From CAVXUB01 sp963764805 (GTDB lineage Bacteria > Actinomycetota > Acidimicrobiia > Acidimicrobiales > Bog-793), in the NCBI GenBank assembly GCA_963764805.1, contig CAVXUB010000002.1, forward strand, positions 744,001-808,000: a DNA stretch of 64,000 nucleotides, in the 5' to 3' direction. Positions 1-9,513 of the stretch are shown piece by piece; position 1 is the first letter of the stretch; every line of letters starts with the position of its first letter. The translations under genes and the position numbers were made by a program. The notes under the pieces were generated by a model. The model saw only the letters and a program-made list of their open reading frames with translations. It was not told the DNA's origin and searched no databases.

Positions 1-639
1 ACGCTGATCCCACCGGTACTTGTGCAGCTCCACCTCCCGGTAGAGAGGCGAGGCCACCAGCTCCTCGAAGATCGGCGGCACCAGGTCCTCCGGCGAGAAC
101 ACCTTGAGCTCCGGAGAGTCGCGGTCGTAGCGCCTGTAGATCGGCTGCACCGAGTCGAAATAGCCGCCGTCGACATCCGACACCACCTGGTTCGTGTCCA
201 CGACGGCCAGCACGCCGGAAGGCCGCAGGACGTGCGCCGGCTTTTCCAGGCGCGCCGGTCCCTGCACCCAGTGGTAGGCGGTGAAGGCCACCACAGCGTC
301 GAACGCTGCCCGCGGGATGTCTGCCTCCTCGAAGGTCGAGCGGAGGACCCTGAGCGCTGGATCGGCGCCCAGCTTCTCCTCCAGGACGTCCGCCAGGCCA
401 TTACCGAGCTCGACGCCGAGGACTCGTGCGCCTCTGGCGAGCAGGTCGGCGGTCGCCTTGCCGGTGCCGGGACCGACCTCGACGATCTCAGGCGCGGGCG
501 GGAGGCGAGAGAACAGCGTTTCGAACAGCTGTGGCGGATAGGTCGGCCTCACCCTGTCGTAGAGCTCGGCGACCCTGTCGAAGGTGCGTCGCAGCTCCGT
601 CCCTTGATCTCCCCCGCCTGGGGGGAAGGCTCCGCTCAT
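1..639 (-). CDS. Class I SAM-dependent methyltransferase (partial, runs off the window)
   Basis: Read on the minus strand from ATG at 639, 213 codons stay open to the window edge, so the C-terminus is missing. The Rossmann motif I EIVEVGPGTGKAT lies near residues 52-64, followed by the acidic strand-2 end GVELG. A later FDAVVAFTAYHWV segment matches post-motif II/III of the UbiE/COQ5-like class. The N-terminus (TFDRVAELYDRVRPTYP) is typical of the small-molecule methyltransferase family (Methyltransf_11/25). The substrate cannot be told. It is the downstream neighbour of a secreted repeat protein on the same strand, 75 bases away, with no sign of a functional link. Confidence 0.8.
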   Translation of the reverse strand, partial: MSGAFPPGGGDQGTELRRTFDRVAELYDRVRPTYPPQLFETLFSRLPPAPEIVEVGPGTGKATADLLARGARVLGVELGNGLADVLEEKLGADPALRVLRSTFEEADIPRAAFDAVVAFTAYHWVQGPARLEKPAHVLRPSGVLAVVDTNQVVSDVDGGYFDSVQPIYRRYDRDSPELKVFSPEDLVPPIFEELVASPLYREVELHKYRWDQR

Positions 640-714
640 CGGCCAGGTGTCGTACCGGCAGGCACTGAATGATGACGCCGAACGCGGTCGCTCCCGGTTC
701 CGGGCGTCGCCACT

Positions 715-2124
715 TCATGCAACCTCTGCCATCCCCTCCGTCTTGTTGTTGGCTGAGTAGTACCCCACCGCCACGGCAGTGCCGGCCACGAACGAGACGG
801 CGCTGACAGCCATCGACCTCTGGCCACCAAGTGGCCATGGGGCGCGTATCGACTCCCAGCTCGAACCCGACTCCGACAACAGCATCACCTCCCCTTCGCC
901 TCCGCTCGTGACGTAGTTGCCCCAGGCGACACAGTTGCCCGACGCCTCGCAAGCGACGTTGAACATGTTGCTGTCGATCGAGGTGTCACCGCCAGACGGC
1001 AAAGGCGCGGTGACAGCCTGCCAACTGGTCCCGGACCCGACGAGGATCATCCCTTCGAAGACGCCAGACGTGTCCGAGTAGGTCCCGACGGCTGTGCAGT
1101 TGGTCGGTGTAGCGCAGGCGATGCCCGTCAGGGTTCCATTCGGGACAGTCTTCGACGCGTCGGCCGGTAGCGGCGCCTCGACCGGCACGAACGACGAGCC
1201 GGACTGCGACTCGATCAGTCCTTCGGCACCCTTGGCATCGAAGTACGTCCCGACGGCCACGCACGATCCGGGGGCAGGGCACGCCACGGCTGAAACGAAG
1301 GGGGCATGCCCTTTGCTAGGAGCCATGACAGTCGACTGTGTCCAGACGCCGTGGTCACCGAGTATGAGGGCCTCTGGTCCGAAAGTGGTGGCGATGGCGG
1401 CGCAGTCCATTCCTCGTGTGCATGTGATCGACGCCGGGTCGTCACCGCCGAAGGCGTCGGAAAGGGGGCGGGCGTGCCAGTGCGGGCCTTTGCCGATCAG
1501 GAGCATCCCCCGAGGGGCCCTTCCGGCCATGTACTGGCCGGTCGCCGCGCACGTGTCCCCGCGGATGCAATCCACTCCCGTCAGATGGGCCTTCTGGCCC
1601 TTCGTCACGGCGTCACCTGGCAGCACGACTTCGGATGCGGTCCACACCGAGGCGAAACCTGACACGACGACCGCCTGCAGATTGCCCCGCGCGTCGAAGT
1701 ACGACCCAACAGCCACACAGAACGTTGGCGAGAGGCACGAGACCGACTCGAGAACCTCCCTCGGCGCACTCGCTGCGCCGGCCGGCACGGGGGCGGGAGT
1801 GGTCGTCCAGACGCCGGAACCGCCTTTGCCCAATCCCGTCCCGATGGCGACGAGAGGCAGTGTTCGTGTGCCGGACTTGTAGCTGCCGATAGCGACGCAC
1901 GTGTTGTCGCTCGGGCAGGAGAGGCCCGCGAACTCGGTGAAGGGATCGGTGTTCGCCCCAACGGGTGCGGGGACGGCCTCGGGGTGCCAGGTGGGGACCG
2001 TATGCCCGCTGGCGGCCGCTCCCGATGCTCCTGAAACTCCCGAAGGTCCGACGGCGAGCGTGCCGGCGGCGGCGAGCGCCGCTGCGCACACGGTCCCGGC
2101 GATCCGGAAGCGAAGACTTGACAT
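715..2124 (-). CDS. Secreted protein with seven cysteine-pair beta-propeller-type repeats
   Basis: A 469-residue secreted protein of unknown function. The start chosen is ATG at 2124, behind a GGGGG-type ribosome site. It gives a clean signal peptide (MSSLRFRIAG, then an alanine-rich core) that longer starts would bury. The mature part carries seven repeats of about 55-65 residues, each with the pattern C-x5-C-x-A-x-G-x-Y (for example CPSDNTCVAIGSY and CPAPGSCVAVGTY). The spacing and count suit a seven-bladed beta-propeller with one disulfide per blade; this fold is inferred. The same repeat forms the ectodomain of the kinase at 6164-9421 and the N-terminal half of the protein at 48931-50899. 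No catalytic motif is visible. Confidence 0.75.
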   Translation of the reverse strand: MSSLRFRIAGTVCAAALAAAGTLAVGPSGVSGASGAAASGHTVPTWHPEAVPAPVGANTDPFTEFAGLSCPSDNTCVAIGSYKSGTRTLPLVAIGTGLGKGGSGVWTTTPAPVPAGAASAPREVLESVSCLSPTFCVAVGSYFDARGNLQAVVVSGFASVWTASEVVLPGDAVTKGQKAHLTGVDCIRGDTCAATGQYMAGRAPRGMLLIGKGPHWHARPLSDAFGGDDPASITCTRGMDCAAIATTFGPEALILGDHGVWTQSTVMAPSKGHAPFVSAVACPAPGSCVAVGTYFDAKGAEGLIESQSGSSFVPVEAPLPADASKTVPNGTLTGIACATPTNCTAVGTYSDTSGVFEGMILVGSGTSWQAVTAPLPSGGDTSIDSNMFNVACEASGNCVAWGNYVTSGGEGEVMLLSESGSSWESIRAPWPLGGQRSMAVSAVSFVAGTAVAVGYYSANNKTEGMAEVA

Positions 2125-2463
2125 CGCGCAGCCCCCATTCTCGCCAACGCGCCCGGCCGAGTCCGAGCCGTGCCGACGGTACCTGGTCAACAGGCTAGAT
2201 CGCCCACGCCCAGTAACCGGGGATTCGTCTCGACGCCGTCAGAGAACGAGGTCAAGAAGCCCTCGAGCGCGAAGCCAACGGACGAATCATCCTCGAACGC
2301 GACGCCTGCTTCGCGCCCGCCAGCTGCCTCTGGCCGCAACCGCCGGTTGCTCGGCGACGGCGGCTTTGCGGCGCCGTTTCGACCATTGCGTTGCCCGTGA
2401 TCGCTCCGTAGCATGACGCCGCCAGCCATCCCGGCTAACGCACGACATGAGGGAGGGCAGTTC

Positions 2464-5400
2464 ATGAGGTTCGGTCTCGCCAAGGCCGCGCTCGCAGGCG
2501 CGACGGTTGCGGTGACCGTTGCGGGGGTGATCGCGGCCATACCAGGTGCCGCCCACGCCAGCACGTCCCCGGTTAAGTCAGGTTGGTCCAGCCGGCTGAG
2601 CACGGCTCAGGTGAGCCGGCTCTCGGCAGACGCCAACCAGCGGGTCATCGTCCTGCTGCGGAACCAGCACAGCAACCTGGCCGGGTCGAGCACCCACGCC
2701 CTCGCGATGCGTGCGGACGCCTACGCCGCCGATCGGTCGCCGATCGTGGCGCAGCTGCGGCAGCTGCACGCGCCGCGCATCGTGACGTTTAACTCGCTGA
2801 ACGCCATCGCCACCACGGTCTCCTCGGCCGAGGAGGCCAACCTGCGCGCCAACCCCGCCGTACTGGCGGTTGACCCAGACTCGGCGGTGACGGGCCCCTC
2901 TACGAACGCCGACCTGCTGCCGGCGGGCTACAAGGTGAGCACCAACGGCGCCCGCAGCAACACCCACGCCGCTCCCGGCAAGACCGTCACGGGCTCCGAC
3001 CTCTGCGGGAGCGCCTCGGCGCCGCTCCTCGAACCCGAAGCGCTGCATCTCATCCAGGCCGACAACCGGACCGACGCCAACGCGCCAATGAACAGCGGGC
3101 CGCTGAGTGCCCACAGCCTCGGCTACACGGGGGCCGGCGTGAACATCGCAGTCTTCCCGGAGGGGATGGATCCACAGAACCCCGACTTCATTCGCAACGG
3201 CCAATCCGTCGTCACCGACTACGAGGACTTCACCGGCGAGGGCACGAGCGCCAAGACGCCGGGCGGCGAGGCCTTCGGCGACGTCAGCTCGTTGGTCGCA
3301 CAGGCGAACAACGTCTACGACCTCAATCAGGAGGTCAACCCGGCCTTCGGCACCGGCGGCCCGGCTTGCGACGTCAAGGTGCTGGGAGTAGCCCCCGGCG
3401 CCACTGTCGACGTGATGAAGGTCTTCGGCGAGTCGAACGACAGCTTCACCAGCGTCATCATTCAGGGCATCGACTGGGCCATCACGACGGACCACGCGAA
3501 CATCCTGTCGATCTCGATCGGCTTCTTCGCCGAGCCCAGCAGCGCCGCCGAGCAGCCGCTGACGCAGATCCTCGAGAACGCGATCGCCGACGGCACGGTG
3601 GTCGTCGCCAGCACGGGCGACGCCAGCCCGTCCAACACCGAGGAGAGCCCCGCCCTCGACCCGGGCGTGATCGGCGCCGCGGCCAGCACCTCGTACCGGA
3701 TCTTCGCCCAGACGAACTTCTTCCTCTACGACATGGCTGAGGCTGTCCACAGCGACGCCAGCAGCGCCGCGTACCCGCTCGGGCAATCGACGCCGGGCTG
3801 GCTCGACGACCAGGTCTCCACCCTGTCGAGCTCGGGCGTCACCGAGGACGGGCGGGTTCCCGACATCCTCGCGCCCGGTGACCTGAACTGGGCAGTGTGC
3901 TCAACAGACGTCACGACCTACACGGACTGCGCCAACCCGATGGGTGGCAGCGACATCGGCATCTACGACTTCGGCGGCACCAGCGAGTCGGCGCCGCTCA
4001 CCGCCGGTGTGGCGGCGCTCGTCATCCAGGCGTACCGCGAGGCGCATGCCAACACGACGCCCAGCGCAGCGATCGTCCGCCAGATCCTGCTCAACAGCGC
4101 CACCGACATCGGCGTGGCCGCGGACGAGCAGGGGGCCGGGCTGCTCAACGCCTTGCGGGCGGTCCAGCTGGCCAAGGCCTACGGCGGGACCTCCGCCACC
4201 GGGCACCTGCTGCACATGCCGGCGCTGATCTCGGACCTCGGCCCAGTCGGGGCCTCTCACACCCACACGATCACCGTCACGAACAACGGGGCGAGCGCGG
4301 CGCTGGTCGTCCCCGTGCTGCGGTGGCTCGGACCGGCCCACACGCTCGCCAGCGGCAGCATGTCCCTGTACGAGTACACGTCCGGGCTCGCGGGAACGTG
4401 CGCGGCAGGCATCGACAAGGCCGAGTACTACAACGGCGAGACCATTCCCGAGCTGGACTGCAAGAGCTTCGTCGTCCCGCCGGGCGTGGACCAGCTCGAC
4501 TCGCGCATCGCCTGGAACCCGTTCGAGCCTTGCTCGGGCTGCACCGCCGGCGCGCCGACGGCGCGGGAGATACTGATCGACCCGGACGGCCGTTACGCGC
4601 AGTACAGCGATCCGCAGGGTGACGGCGCCGGTTTCGCCGACGCGCAGGTGCACCAGCCACTTGCGGGGACTTGGACGCTGCTCGTCTTCGGACGCGCAAC
4701 CTCGAACTACGAGGGGCCGGTCAGCTACTCGGAGACCGCCGAGACGTTCCAGTACACGCACGCGGATTTCAGCCCGCAGTCCCAGGTGATCGGGGCAGGC
4801 AAGTCGGCGAACTACACCTTCACCTTGAAGGCACCGACGACACCTGGCTTCTTCACAGGGGCGATCCAGTTCAACAGCAACCGTGAGGCAGCGGCCGGCA
4901 CCATCCCTGTGGTGTCGGAGAGCGAGGTCCCCGTCTCGACCACCACGCCCGGGCACTTCACGGGCACGCTCACAGGCGGGAACGGCCGGGCGACCTACTA
5001 CGCCCAGCAACTCAGCTACCAGTTCGTGGTACCACCCGGTGTGCACGACGTGGATGTCGACATGACCACCGCCAACGACGGCTACTTCCTGCTCGGCAAC
5101 CTCGTGAACCCGATAGGCCACGCGGTGGACAACCAGCTCAGCTACCAGTACGTGAATTACAGCGATCAAGCGAACACGCACAGGCTGCAGCTCGTGTGGG
5201 CCAATCCGATACCGGGCACCTGGAAGGTCGACGTCGAGAACGGCCTGTTCGACATCGCCGGGCTGCCGGTCTACTCGGGCCTCACCCAGTCGACGCTCAG
5301 CGGCACCATCAGCTTCAACACCACCAAGGTCAGCGTGACGGGCATGCCGAGCGGCACGCTCACACCCGGCTCGACCGTGACGGCGACCGTGCACGTGACG

Positions 5401-6048
5401 AACACCGGAGTAGAGCCCGAGATGTACCAGCTGGACCCACGCACCACCGCGCAGGGCACTGTTCCGGCGGTGTCGTTGACCAACCCGTCGGGCACGCTGC
5501 CGGTGACTGCCGGCACCTCGACCCCCCAGTACGTCGTGCCGCCGTTCAGCACGCAGCTGCAGGTGGGCGCCAGCACGACCGGCAGCCAGCCGATCATGTT
5601 CGACATGAGCCCCTACCTCGGCGCTCCAGACGTGCTCGCACCACCGAGCACGGGTGGCAGCACGAGCGTCACCGTGAACCTCCCCATCACCTCGGAATGG
5701 GGCGTCGCTCCCGACGAGGTCGGCCCCTGGACGGGGAGCTCCACGGCGCCATCGGAGAACTACTCCACCAGCGGCACCTTGACGACCCTCGGGTTCGACC
5801 CGACCGCCAACCCCAGCAGCGGCGACATCTGGGACTACTTCCAGAACGGAGCTGAGGCGCCGAATCCCCTCCTCCTCGATCCGGGCCAGACCGGCACGAT
5901 GACGGTGACGTTCACAGTCCCGAGCGGGACCGCCGGCAGCACCGTGGCGGGGGAAGTGGAGGTTGAGACGTACAACTACACGTCGTTCGGAGTAGTGAGC
6001 TCCGACATCCTGGCGATCCTGCCCTACAGCTACAAGCTCGGCAGCTGA
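2464..6048 (+). CDS. Large secreted subtilisin/sedolisin-clan serine protease
   Basis: A 1194-residue exported protease. ATG at 2464 follows GAGGGAGGG and opens a signal peptide ending AAHA. An I9-like propeptide (residues about 35-120) precedes a subtilase-fold domain (about 200-560). The usual S8 residues are altered: the DTG motif reads FPEG, and no HGTH motif is seen. Instead there is GEAFGD (Glu269 and Asp273 spaced E-x3-D), STGD (Asp386) and GGTSESAP (Ser507). This is the Glu-Asp-Asp-Ser arrangement of S53 sedolisins. The C-terminal 600 residues are beta-rich modules, including a CARDB/Fn3-like segment (TVHVTNTGVEP). Subtilase clan membership is firm; the S53-like mechanism is inferred. 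A strong terminator follows. Confidence 0.8.
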   Translation: MRFGLAKAALAGATVAVTVAGVIAAIPGAAHASTSPVKSGWSSRLSTAQVSRLSADANQRVIVLLRNQHSNLAGSSTHALAMRADAYAADRSPIVAQLRQLHAPRIVTFNSLNAIATTVSSAEEANLRANPAVLAVDPDSAVTGPSTNADLLPAGYKVSTNGARSNTHAAPGKTVTGSDLCGSASAPLLEPEALHLIQADNRTDANAPMNSGPLSAHSLGYTGAGVNIAVFPEGMDPQNPDFIRNGQSVVTDYEDFTGEGTSAKTPGGEAFGDVSSLVAQANNVYDLNQEVNPAFGTGGPACDVKVLGVAPGATVDVMKVFGESNDSFTSVIIQGIDWAITTDHANILSISIGFFAEPSSAAEQPLTQILENAIADGTVVVASTGDASPSNTEESPALDPGVIGAAASTSYRIFAQTNFFLYDMAEAVHSDASSAAYPLGQSTPGWLDDQVSTLSSSGVTEDGRVPDILAPGDLNWAVCSTDVTTYTDCANPMGGSDIGIYDFGGTSESAPLTAGVAALVIQAYREAHANTTPSAAIVRQILLNSATDIGVAADEQGAGLLNALRAVQLAKAYGGTSATGHLLHMPALISDLGPVGASHTHTITVTNNGASAALVVPVLRWLGPAHTLASGSMSLYEYTSGLAGTCAAGIDKAEYYNGETIPELDCKSFVVPPGVDQLDSRIAWNPFEPCSGCTAGAPTAREILIDPDGRYAQYSDPQGDGAGFADAQVHQPLAGTWTLLVFGRATSNYEGPVSYSETAETFQYTHADFSPQSQVIGAGKSANYTFTLKAPTTPGFFTGAIQFNSNREAAAGTIPVVSESEVPVSTTTPGHFTGTLTGGNGRATYYAQQLSYQFVVPPGVHDVDVDMTTANDGYFLLGNLVNPIGHAVDNQLSYQYVNYSDQANTHRLQLVWANPIPGTWKVDVENGLFDIAGLPVYSGLTQSTLSGTISFNTTKVSVTGMPSGTLTPGSTVTATVHVTNTGVEPEMYQLDPRTTAQGTVPAVSLTNPSGTLPVTAGTSTPQYVVPPFSTQLQVGASTTGSQPIMFDMSPYLGAPDVLAPPSTGGSTSVTVNLPITSEWGVAPDEVGPWTGSSTAPSENYSTSGTLTTLGFDPTANPSSGDIWDYFQNGAEAPNPLLLDPGQTGTMTVTFTVPSGTAGSTVAGEVEVETYNYTSFGVVSSDILAILPYSYKLGS

Positions 6049-6060
6049 CGCCGTAGACGG

Positions 6061-6108
6061 AGGGCCCGGGGTCCGGTAGCCGCAGAAGGCAACCGGGCCC
6101 CGGGCCCT
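6061..6108 (+). terminator. Rho-independent-type hairpin after the protease gene
   Basis: A 17-bp stem pairs 6061-6077 with 6092-6108, with a single T-G wobble and a 14-base loop. It starts 12 bases after the protease stop. The 3' tract is not U-rich, as is common in GC-rich actinobacteria. Confidence 0.7.
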
Positions 6109-6163
6109 GCTCACTCTTCCGCGCGGCGTACCCGCCTCGCCGCCCGGTCCTAGGATTCTCGCC

Positions 6164-9100
6164 GTGAAGGGGGAACCCGCGCCGACGCCCAGGGTCACAA
6201 GGCCGCGGCCGGCTCCAGAAGGACCACCGTTGACCTCACCTTCCGCCTCACGGATCGGCGACTACGTCCTCGAGGGGCGGATCGGAGCAGGGTCCACCGG
6301 CACCGTTTACCGGGCACACCACGCCGGTAGCGGGTCCGTGGTGGCGGTCAAGGTCCTTGCGCCGGAGCTGGCGACGGATGTGGCGTTCCTAGACGAGTTT
6401 CGGGACGAGGCCGCCCTGATGGAGACGATCTCGTCGCCTCACTGCGTCCACCTGGTGGAGCTGGTGGAACAGGACGGCCTCGTTGCCATAGTCAGCGAGC
6501 TGGTCGACGGCTCCTCGCTGCGCGCCGTGCTCAAGAGGGCTGGGCGCATCGTGCCGGAGCAGGCGGTGGGAGTCTTCGCCGGCAGCCTCTCAGGTCTGGG
6601 CGCACTGCACGGAGCCTCAATAGTCCACCGGGACGTGAAGCCTGACAACATCCTCGTGGACCGCGGCGGCGTTTCGAAACTCGTCGACTTCGGGCTCGCC
6701 CGGCGCGTCGGCGAGATCGGGCCCAACGAGGCATCGAGTGGGTCCCCCACCTACATGAGCCCTGAGCACATCCGCGGTCGCGACCTCGGGCCGGCCTCGG
6801 ACCTCTACTCGTGCGGCGCCACGCTCTTCGAGATGCTCACCGGACGCCCGCCGTTCGTCGCGCCGACGATCGACGCGCTGCTCGCTGACCACCTGCACGC
6901 CCCGGTCCCCGACCCACGCTCGATCGAGCCGGCGATCCCAGCGGGGATCGCAGAGATCCTCATGGGGACGCTCGCCAAGGATCCGACGCGGAGACCGGGC
7001 AGCGCCGAGCACCTTCTGGAACGGTTGGAGGAAGCGGCCACCGCCGGCTACGGCGCGGACTGGCGGCAGCGCGCCGGCCTTGCCGCCGCCGTTGGGACGA
7101 CCCTCGCCAGCCTCGGCGGAGTTGCGGCGCTCGTCGCCGGAGGCTCCGGTACCGGCGCTGCGGGCGCGGGCGCTGCTGGCGCAGCGGGTGCTGCTGGGGC
7201 TGGCGCTGGCGGTGCGGCCGGTGCTGCGGGCGCTGGCGCCGCCCTCACCCCAGCGACGGCGGGCGCGGCGGGTGGTGGCACGGCGCCCCATGTTTCGCGC
7301 CTGCTACGAAGCCGAGCTCTGCGTCCCCGGCCCCAGCCGCGATCCTCAGCCGGCCGCCTGGCAAGCCGCCTTCGCCACTTCCGCCACCTCGTCGCCAGCC
7401 ACCCCGCTGTGGCCGCGGGGACCGCGGTCGCGGTCGCCGGCATCGCCGTCGGTGTCGGCATAGCTGTCGGGTCGGGCGGGACTGTACCGGTCGCGAGCTC
7501 GTGGTCGCTCGTCTCGGCGTCGCTCAACCCGTCGTCCATCACGTGCCACGACTCTTCGCACTGCTGGGCGCCGATCGGCGACGGCGTGGTCGTCATCGGA
7601 CCGGGTGGAGCCCGCACCGTGGTGCAGCTGCCGGCGGCCGATGGCACTGTGGCGGGCGTCTCCTGCCCGACCGACCGAGATTGCTTCGCCGTCGGCGCCG
7701 CCGCAGCGGGAGGCGGCTACGCGCTGCGGTCCACAGACGGCGGCTTCTCCTGGGCGCGCGAGGTGCTACCGGCAGGGACGCCGGCGCTCGTGGCCGTCAG
7801 CTGCGCGCCAGGATCGACGAGCTGCTGGGCGATCGGCGGCTCCGCGATAATCGGCACTGCCGGCGGCAGCAGCTGGAGGGCGGACACAGTGCCGGGCGGT
7901 ACCGGCTCATTCGCCTCGATCTCCTGCCCCACGTCGGCGTTCTGCACGGCGGTCGCCGGTACCCAGGACATCGCGACCACCGACGGCGGCGCGCACTGGC
8001 GGAGCGGGGCATCACTCCCGGCCCAGATCGTCTGGAACGAGCAGATCGACTGTGTCGCCGCCTCGATCTGCTACGACGTCGGCTCGCGCCAGAACAGCCT
8101 CCAGAGCCAGACCGGCTTTGTGTTCAAGACAACGAACGCCGGCCGGAGTTGGACGGCGCTTCCCTTCCCGACGAGCCTCCCCGCCTATGGCGGGTACACC
8201 ATCTCGTGCTGGAGCACGACGTCCTGTCTTGCCGCCGGCACGATCAACAACGGCGGGATCGAGGGCTCGAGCGGCACGCCCTTCTTCATCGCGACGAGCG
8301 ACGGCGGCTCCAACTGGTCCGAACGCGCCGCCCCCGAGAGCGTCGTCTCGGTTCCGGCCATCGACTGCTTGTCCGCCTCCACGTGCTGGCTCGCCGGCCC
8401 GAGCGGCATCGGCGCGACTGGAGACCTCGGCGCCAGCTGGACGCCGACGCTGCCGGCCAAAGGCTTCGCGATCACGACCGTCTCCTGCCCGCCGGTGTCC
8501 GGCAGCAGTTGCCTCTTCTCGGGCACGGCGCTCTATCCGACGTCGTGCCGCATCGCCATCGGACAGGGGTGCGGCAAGTCAGGGCCGTTCGTCCTTTCCG
8601 GCACGGCACCAGGCGGGATCGTGGCGAGCATCTCAGGGAGTGGCTGGGCCTACGGGTCCTCCGATCAGAAGCTGACGGCCGTCGCCTCGCTCGCATGCAC
8701 CGGACCGGGTTACTGCACGCTCGTCGGATCGGAGGGCGGCGGGGCGGTGGTCGCCTCCTACCGGCACGGCGGGTACGCAGCGCTCGTACTCCCGGCGAAG
8801 CTGGCACCGGATCTCACCACCGCGAGCGCCGTCTCGTGTCCCGCCGCCGGCGCCTGCGTCCTCACGGGCACCGCCGGCGGCCATCCGGTGCTGCTCGAGC
8901 AGCACGGCAAGACGTGGGCTGCGACGACGGTGTCGCCTCTGTTCGGGGCGATCGTGTCGATCGCTTGCCCTTCGGCATCGGAATGCGTAGCCGTCGGCAC
9001 GTCGGCCGGGAGCTCGATCCCGCTGGCGATGACGAAGATCGGAAACGTGTGGAGACGGCTGACCCTTCCGAAGGCGGTCGTCTCGCTGACGACCGTCGGG

Positions 9101-9421
9101 TGTGGCTCGACAAGCACCTGCTGGCTCGCCGCCGGCACGGGGTCGGGTCCGACCGCCGCCGTGGAGATACTTCGGTCGACGAGCATCGGCACGTCGTCGG
9201 CCAAACCGGCGTGGAGCGTCGAGCGCCTCCCCGCAGTGGTGGCGTCCGTCTCGGCGCTGTCGTGCCCGGACACCGGCACATGCTGGGCCGTCGGCACGCT
9301 CGCCGGCGGGGGCTCGGCAGTCCTCGGCGCCGGCCAGGTATCCGCAGGACTCGGTTGGCGGGTGACCACTCTCGCAGCGGCGCAGCCCCAGCAGACAACG
9401 ACCACGGTTCCGGCGCCGTAG
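6164..9421 (+). CDS. Transmembrane Ser/Thr protein kinase with cysteine-pair repeat ectodomain
   Basis: A 1085-residue Hanks-type kinase starting at GTG 6164. The catalytic domain (about residues 34-295) has the glycine loop GAGSTGTVY, Lys63 in VAVK, HRDVKPDN with Asp157, DFG at 175-177 and a SPTYMSPE activation segment. An Ala/Gly-rich juxtamembrane stretch (about 325-370) and one membrane helix (about 413-437) follow. The remaining 640 residues lie outside and hold thirteen C-x5/6-C repeats (such as CPTDRDCFAVG and CPSASECVAVG), enough for two propellers. Mycobacterial PknD likewise has an extracellular propeller sensor, so this is probably a receptor kinase. PASTA domains are absent. Its repeats match the secreted protein at 715-2124. 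Confidence 0.9.
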   Translation: MKGEPAPTPRVTRPRPAPEGPPLTSPSASRIGDYVLEGRIGAGSTGTVYRAHHAGSGSVVAVKVLAPELATDVAFLDEFRDEAALMETISSPHCVHLVELVEQDGLVAIVSELVDGSSLRAVLKRAGRIVPEQAVGVFAGSLSGLGALHGASIVHRDVKPDNILVDRGGVSKLVDFGLARRVGEIGPNEASSGSPTYMSPEHIRGRDLGPASDLYSCGATLFEMLTGRPPFVAPTIDALLADHLHAPVPDPRSIEPAIPAGIAEILMGTLAKDPTRRPGSAEHLLERLEEAATAGYGADWRQRAGLAAAVGTTLASLGGVAALVAGGSGTGAAGAGAAGAAGAAGAGAGGAAGAAGAGAALTPATAGAAGGGTAPHVSRLLRSRALRPRPQPRSSAGRLASRLRHFRHLVASHPAVAAGTAVAVAGIAVGVGIAVGSGGTVPVASSWSLVSASLNPSSITCHDSSHCWAPIGDGVVVIGPGGARTVVQLPAADGTVAGVSCPTDRDCFAVGAAAAGGGYALRSTDGGFSWAREVLPAGTPALVAVSCAPGSTSCWAIGGSAIIGTAGGSSWRADTVPGGTGSFASISCPTSAFCTAVAGTQDIATTDGGAHWRSGASLPAQIVWNEQIDCVAASICYDVGSRQNSLQSQTGFVFKTTNAGRSWTALPFPTSLPAYGGYTISCWSTTSCLAAGTINNGGIEGSSGTPFFIATSDGGSNWSERAAPESVVSVPAIDCLSASTCWLAGPSGIGATGDLGASWTPTLPAKGFAITTVSCPPVSGSSCLFSGTALYPTSCRIAIGQGCGKSGPFVLSGTAPGGIVASISGSGWAYGSSDQKLTAVASLACTGPGYCTLVGSEGGGAVVASYRHGGYAALVLPAKLAPDLTTASAVSCPAAGACVLTGTAGGHPVLLEQHGKTWAATTVSPLFGAIVSIACPSASECVAVGTSAGSSIPLAMTKIGNVWRRLTLPKAVVSLTTVGCGSTSTCWLAAGTGSGPTAAVEILRSTSIGTSSAKPAWSVERLPAVVASVSALSCPDTGTCWAVGTLAGGGSAVLGAGQVSAGLGWRVTTLAAAQPQQTTTTVPAP

Positions 9422-9513
9422 GCGGCTCGAGGGAAGGTCACCGGCGGCTCTACCGGTCGCCATCGTTGTCCGGTTTCGTCGTCGTCGGTACTCACCAGGG
9501 AGACAGGGATCGC

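Noticed and set aside
3901..6198. 765-codon minus-strand frame opposite the protease
   Set aside because: Composition (Arg/Gly/Ala/His) is that of an antisense shadow, and no ribosome site or domain is visible.
7501..9421. Long second open frame over the kinase gene
   Set aside because: It is arginine-rich, lacks motifs and exists only because of high GC; only its last part (9514-10473) is a real gene in that frame.
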